Positions 24,760 to 32,385 of a stretch of 64,000 nt of DNA are shown here, one piece after another. The stretch is taken from positions 7,506,388-7,570,387 of the forward strand of contig NZ_KB912942.1 of the NCBI RefSeq assembly GCF_000383915.1. Reading direction: 5' to 3'. The notes below the pieces were generated by a model, which made no database searches, was not told the origin of the DNA, and worked only from the letters and a program-made list of their open reading frames with translations. The position numbers and the translations under genes are program-made. Positions within the stretch are counted from its first letter, which is position 1, and each line of letters opens with the position of its first letter. The DNA is from Amycolatopsis benzoatilytica AK 16/65 (GTDB lineage: Bacteria > Actinomycetota > Actinomycetes > Mycobacteriales > Pseudonocardiaceae).

Positions 24760-25550
24760 TGGACACGCTCAACGTGCTCTCCCTCTTCGCCGGCATCGGC
24801 GGTCTGGACCTCGGTCTGGAACGCGCCGGGCTGGCGACTGTCGGCCAGGTCGAACTCGATCCGTTCTGCCGCACCGTGCTCGCCCGACACTTCCCGGAGG
24901 TCCCGCGCCATGACGACGTCCGCACCACGCCCGCCTGGTGGCGCTCCCGCCCTCGCCCTCGCGTCCACGTCGTCGCCGGCGGCTTTCCCTGCCAGCCCTT
25001 CAGCAATGCCGGGCGGATGCTCGGCATCGCCGACCCGCGATGGATGTGGCCCGCGATGGCAGCCGTCGTTCGCCTACTTCGACCCGACTACGTCCTCGTG
25101 GAGAACGTCGCAGCTCTCGTTCGAGATGCCGACGCTTTCGGCATCGTCCTCGGTGACCTGGCCGCGCTCGGGTTCGATGCGGAATGGGCACTGCTACACG
25201 CGTCGGCCTTCGGCGCACCGACCCCGCGTGAACGGCTCTACCTGCTGGCCTACCCCCCGAGCGTCGATGGGCAGCCACGGGATCTGCTGGAGCCGGGCCG
25301 AATCGGGGGATCACCGTTGGCAGCTGGAGGACTTCCTGGCCTCCCAGCACATCAGCTCAGGCGGGCGGCGCGTGACTGGCTGGCTCGTGAACCCCGAGTG
25401 GACCGACTGGTTGATGGGGTTCCCGACCAGGTGGACCGCCTCCGCGCGATCGGCAACGCCGTCGTCCCCGCCGTCGCGCAACACCTCGGGCAGCTGATCC
25501 TCGCCGACCACGCCGTCCGCGTCCCCGCCGCCGCACCCGTCGCAGCCTGA
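24759..25550 (+). CDS. C5 cytosine-specific DNA methyltransferase
   Basis: 263 aa. Motif I FAGIGGLDLGLERAG (10-24), motif IV GGFPCQPFS with catalytic C78, motif VI VENV (114-117), motif VIII RERLYLLAYP (158-166) and motifs IX-X EPRVDRLVDGVPDQVDRLRA then IGNAVVP (231-237). The target-recognition region is short, about 40 residues, as in small phage enzymes. No cognate restriction enzyme is near, so it probably protects the element from host restriction. Its codon third positions are less GC-rich from 25250 to 25430 (about 60 percent) than elsewhere, because a second frame (24910-25497) appears to be coding there. Confidence 0.85.
   Translation: MDTLNVLSLFAGIGGLDLGLERAGLATVGQVELDPFCRTVLARHFPEVPRHDDVRTTPAWWRSRPRPRVHVVAGGFPCQPFSNAGRMLGIADPRWMWPAMAAVVRLLRPDYVLVENVAALVRDADAFGIVLGDLAALGFDAEWALLHASAFGAPTPRERLYLLAYPPSVDGQPRDLLEPGRIGGSPLAAGGLPGLPAHQLRRAARDWLAREPRVDRLVDGVPDQVDRLRAIGNAVVPAVAQHLGQLILADHAVRVPAAAPVAA
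24910..25497 (+). CDS. Overlapping +1-frame gene inside the methyltransferase gene (195 aa)
   Basis: An ATG at 24910 has an exact GGAGGT site eight bases upstream. The frame is open for 195 codons and its third positions are very GC-rich (about 81-88 percent), more so than the methyltransferase frame over 25250-25430. The product has a motif series I remember from phage and element proteins: FDPTTSSWRTSQL (57-69), TWPRSGSMRNG (83-93), WPTPRAS (113-119), NPEWTDWLMGFPTRWT (161-176), SATPSSP (181-187). It contains no enzyme motif I know. Translation is not proven; it may be a chance frame forced by conserved methyltransferase codons. Confidence 0.5.
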   Translation: MTTSAPRPPGGAPALALASTSSPAAFPASPSAMPGGCSASPTRDGCGPRWQPSFAYFDPTTSSWRTSQLSFEMPTLSASSSVTWPRSGSMRNGHCYTRRPSAHRPRVNGSTCWPTPRASMGSHGICWSRAESGDHRWQLEDFLASQHISSGGRRVTGWLVNPEWTDWLMGFPTRWTASARSATPSSPPSRNTSGS

Positions 25551-25572
25551 ACGCCGCCAGGAAGGACCACCC

Positions 25573-26736
25573 ATGACCACGCACACCACCGAACCGTCCA
25601 CACCGGACGGCGCGGCTCTGCTCGACTCGCTCCGTGCCGCGCTGACCCGCTACGTGTCCTTGCCCAGCCCCGAAACCGCCGACGCCATCACGCTGTGGAT
25701 CGCTGCGACCCACGCCCAACCGGCCTGGGCGCACGCCCCGCGGCTGGTGATCCGGGGCCCGGAGAAGCGGTGCGGCAAGTCCCGGCTGCTCGACATCGTC
25801 GAGGCCGCCTGCCACAACCCGTTCATCACGGTCAACAGCTCGTCGGCCGCGGTCTACCGGTCGGTGTCGAACGACCCGCCCACGATCCTGGTGGACGAAG
25901 CCGACACCATCTTCGGCCCGAAAGCCGACGGGAACGAAGACCTGCGCGGGCTGCTCAACGCCGGGCACCAGCGCAACCGCCCCGCCAAGCGCTACGACGC
26001 CACCAATAACCGCGTCGAGTCCATCCCCACCTTCGCGATGGCCGCCCTCGCCGGGATCGGCGCGATGCCCGACACCATCGAAGACCGCGCCGTCATCGCC
26101 CGGATGCGCCGTCGCGCCCCGAAGGAAACCGTCGCCCCGTACCGGCACCGCCGCGACCGGCCCGCCCTGCGCACCCTCGCCGACCAGCTCGCCGAATGGC
26201 TGCGCTCCGACCTGCCCGCCCTGGAATCCGCCGAACCGGAGATGCCCGTGGAAGACCGCGCCGCCGACACCTGGGAACCCCTCGTCATCGTCGCCGACCA
26301 CGCCGGAGCCGACTGGCCCGGCCGCGCCCGTCGCGCCGTCCTCGCTCTCACCGCCGTGGACTCCGAGGACGGCTCCGAGACCGTCCGGCTCCTGGCCGAC
26401 TGCCACGCCGCGTTCGGCGCGGCACCGGTCCTGACCACCGGCCAGCTCCTGGCCCGGCTCAACGCCGACCCGGAAGCCCCGTGGTGCGGGCACGGACCGA
26501 CCGGGCTCACCCCCGCCAAACTCGCCAAGCTCCTGCGCGAGTACGGCATCCGCTCCGGCAACATCCGCCCCGACGACGGCCCGCAAGCCAAGGGCTACAC
26601 CCGCGCCGACTTCACCGACTCCTGGGCGCGCTACTGCCCCGACCTCACCGACGCACAGGCCGCCGACGAACCCGCGCGGGACGGCTGTGACGCGTCACCG
26701 GCGGTCGTACCGCTCCGGCGCGCACGGTCCGCCTGA
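25573..26736 (+). CDS. DUF3631 AAA-type ATPase, probable replication protein of the element
   Basis: 387 aa. Walker A RGPEKRCGKSR, Walker B TILVDEAD, sensor-like MAALAGIG, and RAVIARMRRRAP fit DUF3631, the helicase-like domain found at the C-terminus of some phage and AICE primases. Residues 320-365 resemble a winged helix (LAKLLREYGIRSGNI; KGYTRADFTDSWARY). A primase domain is absent, so replication would need a host primase or a different mechanism. It lies just upstream of the 185-bp palindrome. Confidence 0.82.
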   Translation: MTTHTTEPSTPDGAALLDSLRAALTRYVSLPSPETADAITLWIAATHAQPAWAHAPRLVIRGPEKRCGKSRLLDIVEAACHNPFITVNSSSAAVYRSVSNDPPTILVDEADTIFGPKADGNEDLRGLLNAGHQRNRPAKRYDATNNRVESIPTFAMAALAGIGAMPDTIEDRAVIARMRRRAPKETVAPYRHRRDRPALRTLADQLAEWLRSDLPALESAEPEMPVEDRAADTWEPLVIVADHAGADWPGRARRAVLALTAVDSEDGSETVRLLADCHAAFGAAPVLTTGQLLARLNADPEAPWCGHGPTGLTPAKLAKLLREYGIRSGNIRPDDGPQAKGYTRADFTDSWARYCPDLTDAQAADEPARDGCDASPAVVPLRRARSA

Positions 26737-26747
26737 CCACCCCCAGC

Positions 26748-26932
26748 GGGGTAGCCGTCCCAGCCGTCCCAAGCGTCCCCGCGCAGGTCAGCCCCGGGAC
26801 GGCACCCGTCACTGGGACGGCACCAGCCGTCCCATCCCAGCAGCCTGGGACGGCTCAAGCCGTCCCACCCGACCAAGCCGTCCCGGGGCTGACCTGCGAC
26901 GGGACGCTTGGGACGGCTGGGACGGCTACCCC
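26748..26932. repeat. 185-bp iterated palindrome, candidate replication origin
   Basis: Two 56-base arms (26748-26803 and 26877-26932) are reverse complements with only two mismatches. The 73-base centre holds two further palindromes, GGGACGGCACCAGCCGTCCC (26814-26833) and GGGACGGCTCAAGCCGTCCC (26847-26866). The unit GGGACGG or its complement appears about ten times. It fills the gap between the DUF3631 gene and the excisionase gene, so iteron-type origin or cruciform regulatory site are the leading ideas. Confidence 0.8.
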
Positions 26933-26983
26933 CCTCAGCACCGACCAACTCGTTTGCATCCCTCACGAAGGGCTCCACCACCC

Positions 26984-27283
26984 ATGGCTACCGCCGACGA
27001 CATCACCCAGCTCGCCACCACCCTCGCCAAACTCGCCGAACGCCTCGCAGCCAACGAAGTCGATGCCGCTCGGCCCACGCCGCGTCCAATGCCGGCACGG
27101 GTCCTGCTGACCGTCGAAGAGGCCGCCGAACGCCTCGGCATCGGCCGGACATTCGCCTACCGCCTCGTCCGGACAGGGCAGCTCGAATCAGTCCAGATCG
27201 GCCGTCTCCGACGGATTCACGTGTCCGCAGTGGACGACTACGCCGCAACCCTTGTCCGCAACTCGATCCAAGACGCTGCTTGA
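26984..27283 (+). CDS. xis: Helix-turn-helix excisionase-like protein
   Basis: 99 aa. An HTH_17/AlpA-type DNA-binding segment LLTVEEAAERLGIGRTFAYR, LVRTGQLESVQIGRLRRIHV and SAVDDYAATL is typical of AICE excisionases. It is located 11 bases before the integrase gene. GAAGGG lies upstream of the ATG. Xis would direct the integrase towards excision. Confidence 0.8.
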   Translation: MATADDITQLATTLAKLAERLAANEVDAARPTPRPMPARVLLTVEEAAERLGIGRTFAYRLVRTGQLESVQIGRLRRIHVSAVDDYAATLVRNSIQDAA

Positions 27284-27294
27284 GAGGGGACCCA

Positions 27295-28653
27295 ATGCCG
27301 AGGAAGAAGCGCCCAGAGGGCACCCGTGCTGCGAACTTCACGAGCAGCGTCTATTTCAGCGAGACGGATGGGCACTGGCACGGCCGCGTCACCGTCGGCA
27401 GGAAAGACAACGGGAAGCCGGACCGTCGGCACACCATGTCGAAGGACGAAACCAAGGTCAAGAACAAGGTCCGCGAGTGGGAGAACGAGCGCGAAGAAGG
27501 GCGTGTTCGCAAGGCGGGCCAAAATTGGACAGTCGAAAAGTGGTTGAACCACTGGCTGAACGAGATCATGGCTCCACCGACGATCACCGAAAATGCTTGG
27601 GACGCGTACGAAGTCGCGTGCCGCGTGCATCTCATCCCGGGCATCGGCGCGCACCGGCTCCAGCGTTCTCACGCCGATGACAAGCTGGAGGCGGAGCACC
27701 TGGAGAAGCTCTACCGGAAGATGATGCGTGAGGGTTCCTCCGCAGGCCGCGTGCACCAGGTGCACCGGACAATCCGCACCGCGCTTAAGGAAGCGAAGAA
27801 GCGCAAAATCATCGCGGACAACCCCGCGGAACTCGCGCGCGCTCCGAAGGTGGAGGAGATCGAGACCGAACCGTACGAGGTCGACGAGATCCAGAGCATC
27901 CTGGAGAGCGCTAACAAGCAGCGCAACAGTGCCCGTTGGGCTATCGCGCTTGCCCTTGGGTTGCGGCAGGGTGAAGTGCTCGGGCTCCAGTGGTCGGATG
28001 TGAACTGGGACGGCTGGGACCGGCCGTGCGACGGACATGCGGTCTCGTTCTGCCCGGAGTGTTTCGAGCACCACGCCCCGGAGATCGGGGTGCGTCGGAA
28101 CCGGCTCCGGCCGAAGTACGCGCACGGGTGCTCTGAGCCGTGCGGCCGGAAGTTCGCGGGCTACTGCCCGCAGCGGGTCGCGAAGCGCAAGGAAACGGCC
28201 GCCACGAAGTCGAGGGCAGGCAAGCGGTGGATCGGGCTGCCGAAGGAACTCGCGCTGCTCCTCGTGCGCCACATGGCGGCGCAGGCCCGGGAACGCGAGC
28301 TGGCCGCTGATCTGTGGGAGGAGGACGGGTACGTCTTCACCAAGCCGACCGGCCAGCCCCTCGTGCCGAACACCGACTACCACCACTGGAAAGCCCTGCT
28401 GAAGGAAGCGAAGGTGGGGGAGCGTCGCCTCCACGACGCCCGGCACACCGCAGCGACGGTGCTGCTGCTCCTGGAGGTCCCGGAGCGGACTGTGATGGCC
28501 ATCATGGGGTGGTCCAGCACCGCGATGGCGGCGCGGTACCAGCACGTGACCGACCGCATCCGGCGCGGTGTCGCGCACCGGGTCAACGGGCTGCTGTGGG
28601 CTCCGCCGGCCGAGCTGAAGGAGGGAGGCGAGGAGGGGCCGAAGGTGGCCTAG
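27295..28653 (+). CDS. int: Tyrosine site-specific integrase
   Basis: 452 aa. N-terminal arm-binding and SAM-like domains (WTVEKWLNHWLNEIM, HLEKLYRKMMREG) are followed by the catalytic domain with R224 (LRQGEV), H380-DA-R383-H384 and nucleophile Y415 (AARYQHV). A Cys-rich insertion at about 250-300 (CDGHAVSFCPECFEHH, CSEPCGRKFAGYCPQ) could bind zinc. This insertion occurs in pSAM2-type integrases, as far as I recall. It acts on the tRNA-Ser att sites whose right copy begins 82 bases after the gene. Confidence 0.93.
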   Translation: MPRKKRPEGTRAANFTSSVYFSETDGHWHGRVTVGRKDNGKPDRRHTMSKDETKVKNKVREWENEREEGRVRKAGQNWTVEKWLNHWLNEIMAPPTITENAWDAYEVACRVHLIPGIGAHRLQRSHADDKLEAEHLEKLYRKMMREGSSAGRVHQVHRTIRTALKEAKKRKIIADNPAELARAPKVEEIETEPYEVDEIQSILESANKQRNSARWAIALALGLRQGEVLGLQWSDVNWDGWDRPCDGHAVSFCPECFEHHAPEIGVRRNRLRPKYAHGCSEPCGRKFAGYCPQRVAKRKETAATKSRAGKRWIGLPKELALLLVRHMAAQARERELAADLWEEDGYVFTKPTGQPLVPNTDYHHWKALLKEAKVGERRLHDARHTAATVLLLLEVPERTVMAIMGWSSTAMAARYQHVTDRIRRGVAHRVNGLLWAPPAELKEGGEEGPKVA

Positions 28654-28664
28654 CCGGGGTCAAA

Positions 28665-28684
28665 TGAGACTAAAAATGAGACTA
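28665..28684. promoter_or_regulatory. Putative integrase arm-type site, right copy
   Basis: TGAGACTAAAAATGAGACT matches the copies at 15710-15728 and 15933-15952. It lies between the integrase stop and the right att core. Confidence 0.5.
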
Positions 28685-28689
28685 AGACG

Positions 28690-28731
28690 GGAAACGCCGG
28701 TCGGCCCGAAGCTGGACCGACCGGCGTTTCC
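28690..28731 (-). terminator. tRNA-Ser terminator hairpin supplied by the element
   Basis: GGAAACGCCGGTCGG at 28690-28704 pairs perfectly with 28717-28731 around a 12-nt loop. It lies just 3' of the tRNA (minus strand) inside the element, so integration restores a terminator for the tRNA. It may also end integrase transcription from the other side. Confidence 0.65.
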
Positions 28732-28735
28732 GCTG

Positions 28736-28799
28736 GTTACTGCGGCGGAGGATACAGGATTCGAACCTGCGAGGGCGTGAACCCAACACGCTTTCCAAG
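28736..28799. other. Right attachment site within tRNA-Ser
   Basis: 64 bp identical to 15775-15838; it covers the tRNA from the anticodon loop to the 3' end plus ten bases. The adjacent 31 bases complete the functional tRNA. Confidence 0.92.
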
Positions 28800-28830
28800 C
28801 GTGCGCCTTAGGCCGCTCGGCCAATCCTCC
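28746..28830 (-). tRNA. tRNA-Ser (anticodon GGA)
   Basis: On the minus strand the gene starts GGAGGATTGGCCGAGCGG and ends in ATCCTCCG; acceptor stem GGAGGAT / ATCCTCC pairs fully. The anticodon stem-loop is ACGCTTGGAAAGCGT with anticodon GGA, a long variable arm follows, and the T loop has GGTTCGAATCC. No CCA is encoded. The 3' half is the integration target of the AICE. Confidence 0.95.
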
Positions 28831-28892
28831 GTGGGGAAGAATACCGGATGCCTCTCCGGCTCCTCGCAGGTGGTCGGACCTGCCCGAACGGC

Positions 28893-29651
28893 TCAGACTT
28901 CGGCGACCTCGACGACGTCGGCGACCACGATGGTGATGTTGTCCGGGCCACCGCCTTCGTTGGCCAGTGCGATGAGGCGCGGCACGGTTTCCTCGGGGGT
29001 TCCCTCGGCCAGCACGTCGAGGATCGCCGGTTCGCTGGCTCCCGCGGTGAGGCCGTCCGAGCAGAGCAGGTAGCGGTCGCCGGCCTGCGGCGTGAACTCC
29101 CAGACGTCCGGTTCGGCGGAGCCGGTGCTGAGCAGGGCCTTCATCAGCAGTGAGCCACGCGGGTGGTGGGCGGCGTCGGCGGCGCTGATGCTGCCGTCTT
29201 CGACCAGAGCTTGTGCCAGAGTGTGGTCGCGGGTGATGCGCTGCAGTTCTCCGTCGCGCAGCAGGTAGCCGCGGGAGTCGCCGACGTGTGCGGCGGCGAA
29301 GTGCGAGCCGTCGAAGAGCAGCGTGGTCAGGGTGGTGCCCATTCCTTGCGTGGCCGGGGTCTGCTCGGCCACCGCGGCCAGTTTCGCGGAGACTTGGTGC
29401 ACGGCGTCGGTCAGGATCGCGGACAGGTCTTGTGCCGTGAGGTCCAGGGTGCGCAGTTCGGCGTCCAGCGATGCGAGCACACTGACCGCGGTGGAGCTGG
29501 CTACTTCGCCGTGCGGCTGGCCGCCGATGCCGTCGGCCACCACGAGCAGCCGCCCGCTGGCGTAGACGGAGTCCTCGTTGTTGCTACGTCGTCGCCCGAG
29601 GTCCGAGCCCGCGGAGTAGCGCAGGGTGAACCGGGTCTGCTCGGTGGCCAT
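28893..29651 (-). CDS. PP2C-family protein serine/threonine phosphatase
   Basis: 252 aa. PPM motifs are complete: RSNNEDSVYA (metal-binding Asp), VVADGIGG, GMGTTLTTLL, AHVGDSRGYLL, LLCSDGLT and GGGPDNITIVVADV. No membrane or sensor domain. It is divergent from an N6 methylase gene, with a kinase downstream of that, so it may oppose that kinase (inference). Actinomycete PP2C enzymes otherwise partner PknA/PknB-type kinases. Confidence 0.92.
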   Translation of the reverse strand: MATEQTRFTLRYSAGSDLGRRRSNNEDSVYASGRLLVVADGIGGQPHGEVASSTAVSVLASLDAELRTLDLTAQDLSAILTDAVHQVSAKLAAVAEQTPATQGMGTTLTTLLFDGSHFAAAHVGDSRGYLLRDGELQRITRDHTLAQALVEDGSISAADAAHHPRGSLLMKALLSTGSAEPDVWEFTPQAGDRYLLCSDGLTAGASEPAILDVLAEGTPEETVPRLIALANEGGGPDNITIVVADVVEVAEV

Positions 29652-29728
29652 GTCCCCATGAAACCATTGGTTGACTGGGTTAACAAGCGAAACGATGGAA
29701 ACCGGTGTCGTCGGCTATCGTGCTGGAC

Positions 29729-31474
29729 ATGGCAGACGACGCGGCGGTGAGTGCGGCCGACATCGCGCGCCTGGCGGGAGTGCGCCGGGCCGCGGTGAGC
29801 AACTGGCGACGGCGTCACGACGATTTTCCCAAGCCGGTCGGAGGCACGGCGAGCAGCCCGTTGTTCTCCTTGCCGGAAGTACAGGCGTGGCTGCGCGGGC
29901 GGGGCCGTCCGTTCGAGTTGGCCCCGATCGACGAAGCCTGGCAACGGCTGCGCGCGCTCGGCGACGACCTCGACCTCGGCGCCCGGCTGGCCGCGGTCGG
30001 CGAATACCTCGCGGACGCGGCGGAAGGGCCGGATGACGACCCGGAGCTGCTGACCCTGATCACCCGGCTCGCGGTGAACGGGGGTGCGGCGGAGACCTTC
30101 GAGCAGCTCTGCGACCGCTACTTCGAGGCGCACGCCCGCCGGCTGTCCACGACACAGCCGGAATACGCCGAGCTGATGGTGCGGCTAACCGGCGCGAAAG
30201 GGGCGACGGTGCTCGACCCGGCGTGCGGGTTCGGGTCGTTGCTGCTCGCCGCTGGGGCGACTCGCGCGAACGGGCAGGACAGCGACCCGGACGCGGCGCG
30301 GATCGCGGGCATCCGGCTGCGGCTGCACGGCGCGGACACCGAGGTGCACGCGGCGGATGCGTTGCGCGCGGACGCTTTTTCCGGGCGGCAGGCGGACGTC
30401 GTGCTGTGCGATCCGCCGTTCAACGAGCGTGGCTGGGGGCATGAGGAGCTCGTCGGCGATCCCCGGTGGGAGTACGGATTGCCGCCGCGCGGCGAGTCCG
30501 AGCTGGCGTGGGTGCAGCACTGCCTGTCGCACGTGAAACCTGGTGGCACGGTGGCGATCCTGATGCCCGGTGCGGCGGCGGGGAGGCGCAGCGGCAAGCG
30601 CATCCGGGCGAATCTGCTTCGGGCCGGGGCGCTGCGCGCGGTCTGCACGCTCGCGTCCGGCACCGATCTTTGGCTGCTCACCCGGCCAGCCGTCGGCCAG
30701 CAACCGCCGGCGACGGTGCTGATCGCGGACACCACGCCGGACGCCGTCGAGCAGGTCTGGCAGGCATATCTGGACGATCCGGAGAGCGGCGAGCGGATCA
30801 TCGACCTGCTCGACGACGACGTCGATCTCAGCCCGTCCGGGCGACGCGGCCGCAGCGATTCGGGCGAGGCTTTCCTTTCCGCACAAAAGCTTTTCGCCGA
30901 GATCGGCATCAAGTTGCCGGTGCTGGAACCGGCCGCCGGGGAACCGGTGTTCACCACCGTCGGCGAGCTCGTGAAGGCGGGCGCGCTGCGGATCACGCAC
31001 GCGCCGCCGCGCACCGCGGACGGCGACGAACCGGTCCTGACCGCCGACGACGTGCTGAACGGGCGCCCGCCGACCGGCCGGGCGGCCCCGGACGAAGCGG
31101 CGGTACTGGCCCAAAGCGGAGACGTGGTCGCGTCGGTGACCGGCGCGGTGATCGTCCACAGTGGACCTCCAGTGCGACTTGGCCCCGCGCTCTCCCGGTA
31201 CCGGGTGGATCCGGAGTTGCTCGACGCGCGGTTCCTCGCCGGTTGCCTGCGCGCGGCCGACTTCCCGGTGCACAGTGCGTCGACCCGGATCGACGCGCGC
31301 CGGCTCAAGGTGCCTCGGCATCCGCTCGAGACGCAGCGGGTGTACGGCGGCGCGTTCGAGGCGCTCGCGGGCTTCGACCGGGCGCTGCGGCAAACCGCGG
31401 AAATCGGCCGCGACCTGGTGCGGCTAGGCTTTGCGGCACTTGCCGAAGGACGGCTCAAGCCCGGTGGCGGGTGA
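29729..31474 (+). CDS. N6-adenine DNA methylase with N-terminal HTH
   Basis: 581 aa. Residues 10-40 form a helix-turn-helix (DIARLAGVRRAAVSNWRRRH). The SAM-binding motif DPACGFGS (163-170) and catalytic DPPF (228-231) are those of HsdM-type gamma methylases; the usual NPPF is DPPF here. The C-terminal region about 350-570 resembles a target-recognition domain (VGELVKAGALRITHAPPRTA). No HsdR or HsdS is nearby. ATG 29729 is chosen; GTG 29705 is possible. It overlaps the kinase start region (GTGA at 31471). Confidence 0.85.
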   Translation: MADDAAVSAADIARLAGVRRAAVSNWRRRHDDFPKPVGGTASSPLFSLPEVQAWLRGRGRPFELAPIDEAWQRLRALGDDLDLGARLAAVGEYLADAAEGPDDDPELLTLITRLAVNGGAAETFEQLCDRYFEAHARRLSTTQPEYAELMVRLTGAKGATVLDPACGFGSLLLAAGATRANGQDSDPDAARIAGIRLRLHGADTEVHAADALRADAFSGRQADVVLCDPPFNERGWGHEELVGDPRWEYGLPPRGESELAWVQHCLSHVKPGGTVAILMPGAAAGRRSGKRIRANLLRAGALRAVCTLASGTDLWLLTRPAVGQQPPATVLIADTTPDAVEQVWQAYLDDPESGERIIDLLDDDVDLSPSGRRGRSDSGEAFLSAQKLFAEIGIKLPVLEPAAGEPVFTTVGELVKAGALRITHAPPRTADGDEPVLTADDVLNGRPPTGRAAPDEAAVLAQSGDVVASVTGAVIVHSGPPVRLGPALSRYRVDPELLDARFLAGCLRAADFPVHSASTRIDARRLKVPRHPLETQRVYGGAFEALAGFDRALRQTAEIGRDLVRLGFAALAEGRLKPGGG

Positions 31475-31491
31475 GCGCTGTGAGGGGGCCC

Positions 31492-32385
31492 ATGCTCATC
31501 GCGGACCGCTACGAGGTCGAGGACCTGCCATTGGGCCGGGGCGGCATGGGCGCGGTGCATCGCGGTCTGGACCGGCGGCTCGGCCGGAACGTCGCGATCA
31601 AGCTGCTGCGGCTGCCCGGTGGCGACGAGGAACTGGAGGAACGCTTCGCCCGCGAAGCGCGGATCCTCGCCACGCTCGACCACCCCGGCGCGCCCACCCT
31701 GTACGACTTCGGCACGCACGATGACCGCTTGTTCCAGGTCATGCAGTTCGTCGAGGGCGTGGCGCTGGACGATCTGATCGCCGAGCACGGTCCGCTTCCG
31801 GTGCCCTGGGCAGCGGCGATCGCGGCGCAGGCGGCCGCAGTGCTGTCCGCGGCGCACGCGCGTGCGGTGTGCCATCGTGACCTGAAGCCGGCCAACCTGA
31901 TGCTGTGTCCGGACGGCAGCGTGAAGGTAATGGACTTCGGACTGGCTGTGTTGCGTGAAGCGGACACTGCTCGCTTCACGCGCGCGGGCCAGCTGCTGGG
32001 CACGCCGTCGTACATGGCACCGGAACAGATCCAACGCGGGCATGCGGAGCCGCGAAGCGACCTGTACGCGCTCGGTTGCGTACTGCACGAGATGCTCACT
32101 GGCCGGCCGGTCTTCACCGGTCCGACGGCGTACGCGGTGTTCGACAAACAGGTGAACGAGCCGCCCCCAGTCGTCCACGGCGTACCGGCGGCGCTGAGTG
32201 CGCTTCTCGCTGCGACGCTCGCGAAGGATCCTGAAATGCGGCCGTCTGGCGCGGAAGTGTTGTACGCGCACCTCGTGCCCTTCGCACGGGACTTACCACC
32301 GTTGCCGGGCTTCTTGCACCCAGCAACGGTGGTGAGTCCTTCGCGGATGTACGCCCGCATGGTGGGGCTTAGCGGCCGGCGGTGA
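31492..32385 (+). CDS. Soluble serine/threonine protein kinase
   Basis: 297 aa. P-loop GRGGMGAVHRG, K37 in VAIKLLRL, catalytic HRDLKPAN (H128, D130), DFGLA (D148), APEQ and DLYALGCVLHEML complete the kinase core. The 35 residues after the core hold no membrane helix and no PASTA repeats, unlike PknB. ATG 31492 follows GAGGGGG; GTG 31471 overlaps the methylase stop. The order methylase-kinase with a divergent phosphatase recalls defence loci such as Pgl, but PglY/PglZ are absent. It overlaps the convergent DUF1453-like gene by 17 bases. Confidence 0.9.
   Translation: MLIADRYEVEDLPLGRGGMGAVHRGLDRRLGRNVAIKLLRLPGGDEELEERFAREARILATLDHPGAPTLYDFGTHDDRLFQVMQFVEGVALDDLIAEHGPLPVPWAAAIAAQAAAVLSAAHARAVCHRDLKPANLMLCPDGSVKVMDFGLAVLREADTARFTRAGQLLGTPSYMAPEQIQRGHAEPRSDLYALGCVLHEMLTGRPVFTGPTAYAVFDKQVNEPPPVVHGVPAALSALLAATLAKDPEMRPSGAEVLYAHLVPFARDLPPLPGFLHPATVVSPSRMYARMVGLSGRR

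Larger units (their letters stand above)
15775..28799. mobile_element. Actinomycete integrative and conjugative element (AICE) in tRNA-Ser
   Basis: The element is bounded by 64-bp identical repeats, one inside the intact tRNA-Ser gene. Gene content in order: E3-like toxin and partner, ImmA peptidase, HAD and GntR (minus), five small genes including an SsgA-like one, DUF2637, TraB-like translocase, repeat cluster, C5 methyltransferase, DUF3631 ATPase, 185-bp palindrome, HTH excisionase, integrase. This matches pSAM2-type AICEs in layout but lacks a recognisable Rep. The toxin-ImmA-HAD part (16.1-18.4 kb) has visibly lower GC than the rest, suggesting separate acquisition. About 13 kb in total. 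Confidence 0.9.

Noticed and set aside
24759..25550. Methyltransferase interpreted as a pseudogene with two compensating frameshifts
   Set aside because: GC3 shift and motifs of the +1 frame first suggested it, but the zero frame itself keeps EPRVDRLVDGVP and VDRLRAIGNAVVP, both normal for the family, so the gene is intact and the +1 frame is an overlap.
29705..29728. GTG 29705 as start of the N6 methylase
   Set aside because: Adds eight residues without a ribosome site; ATG 29729 gives the usual short lead before the HTH.
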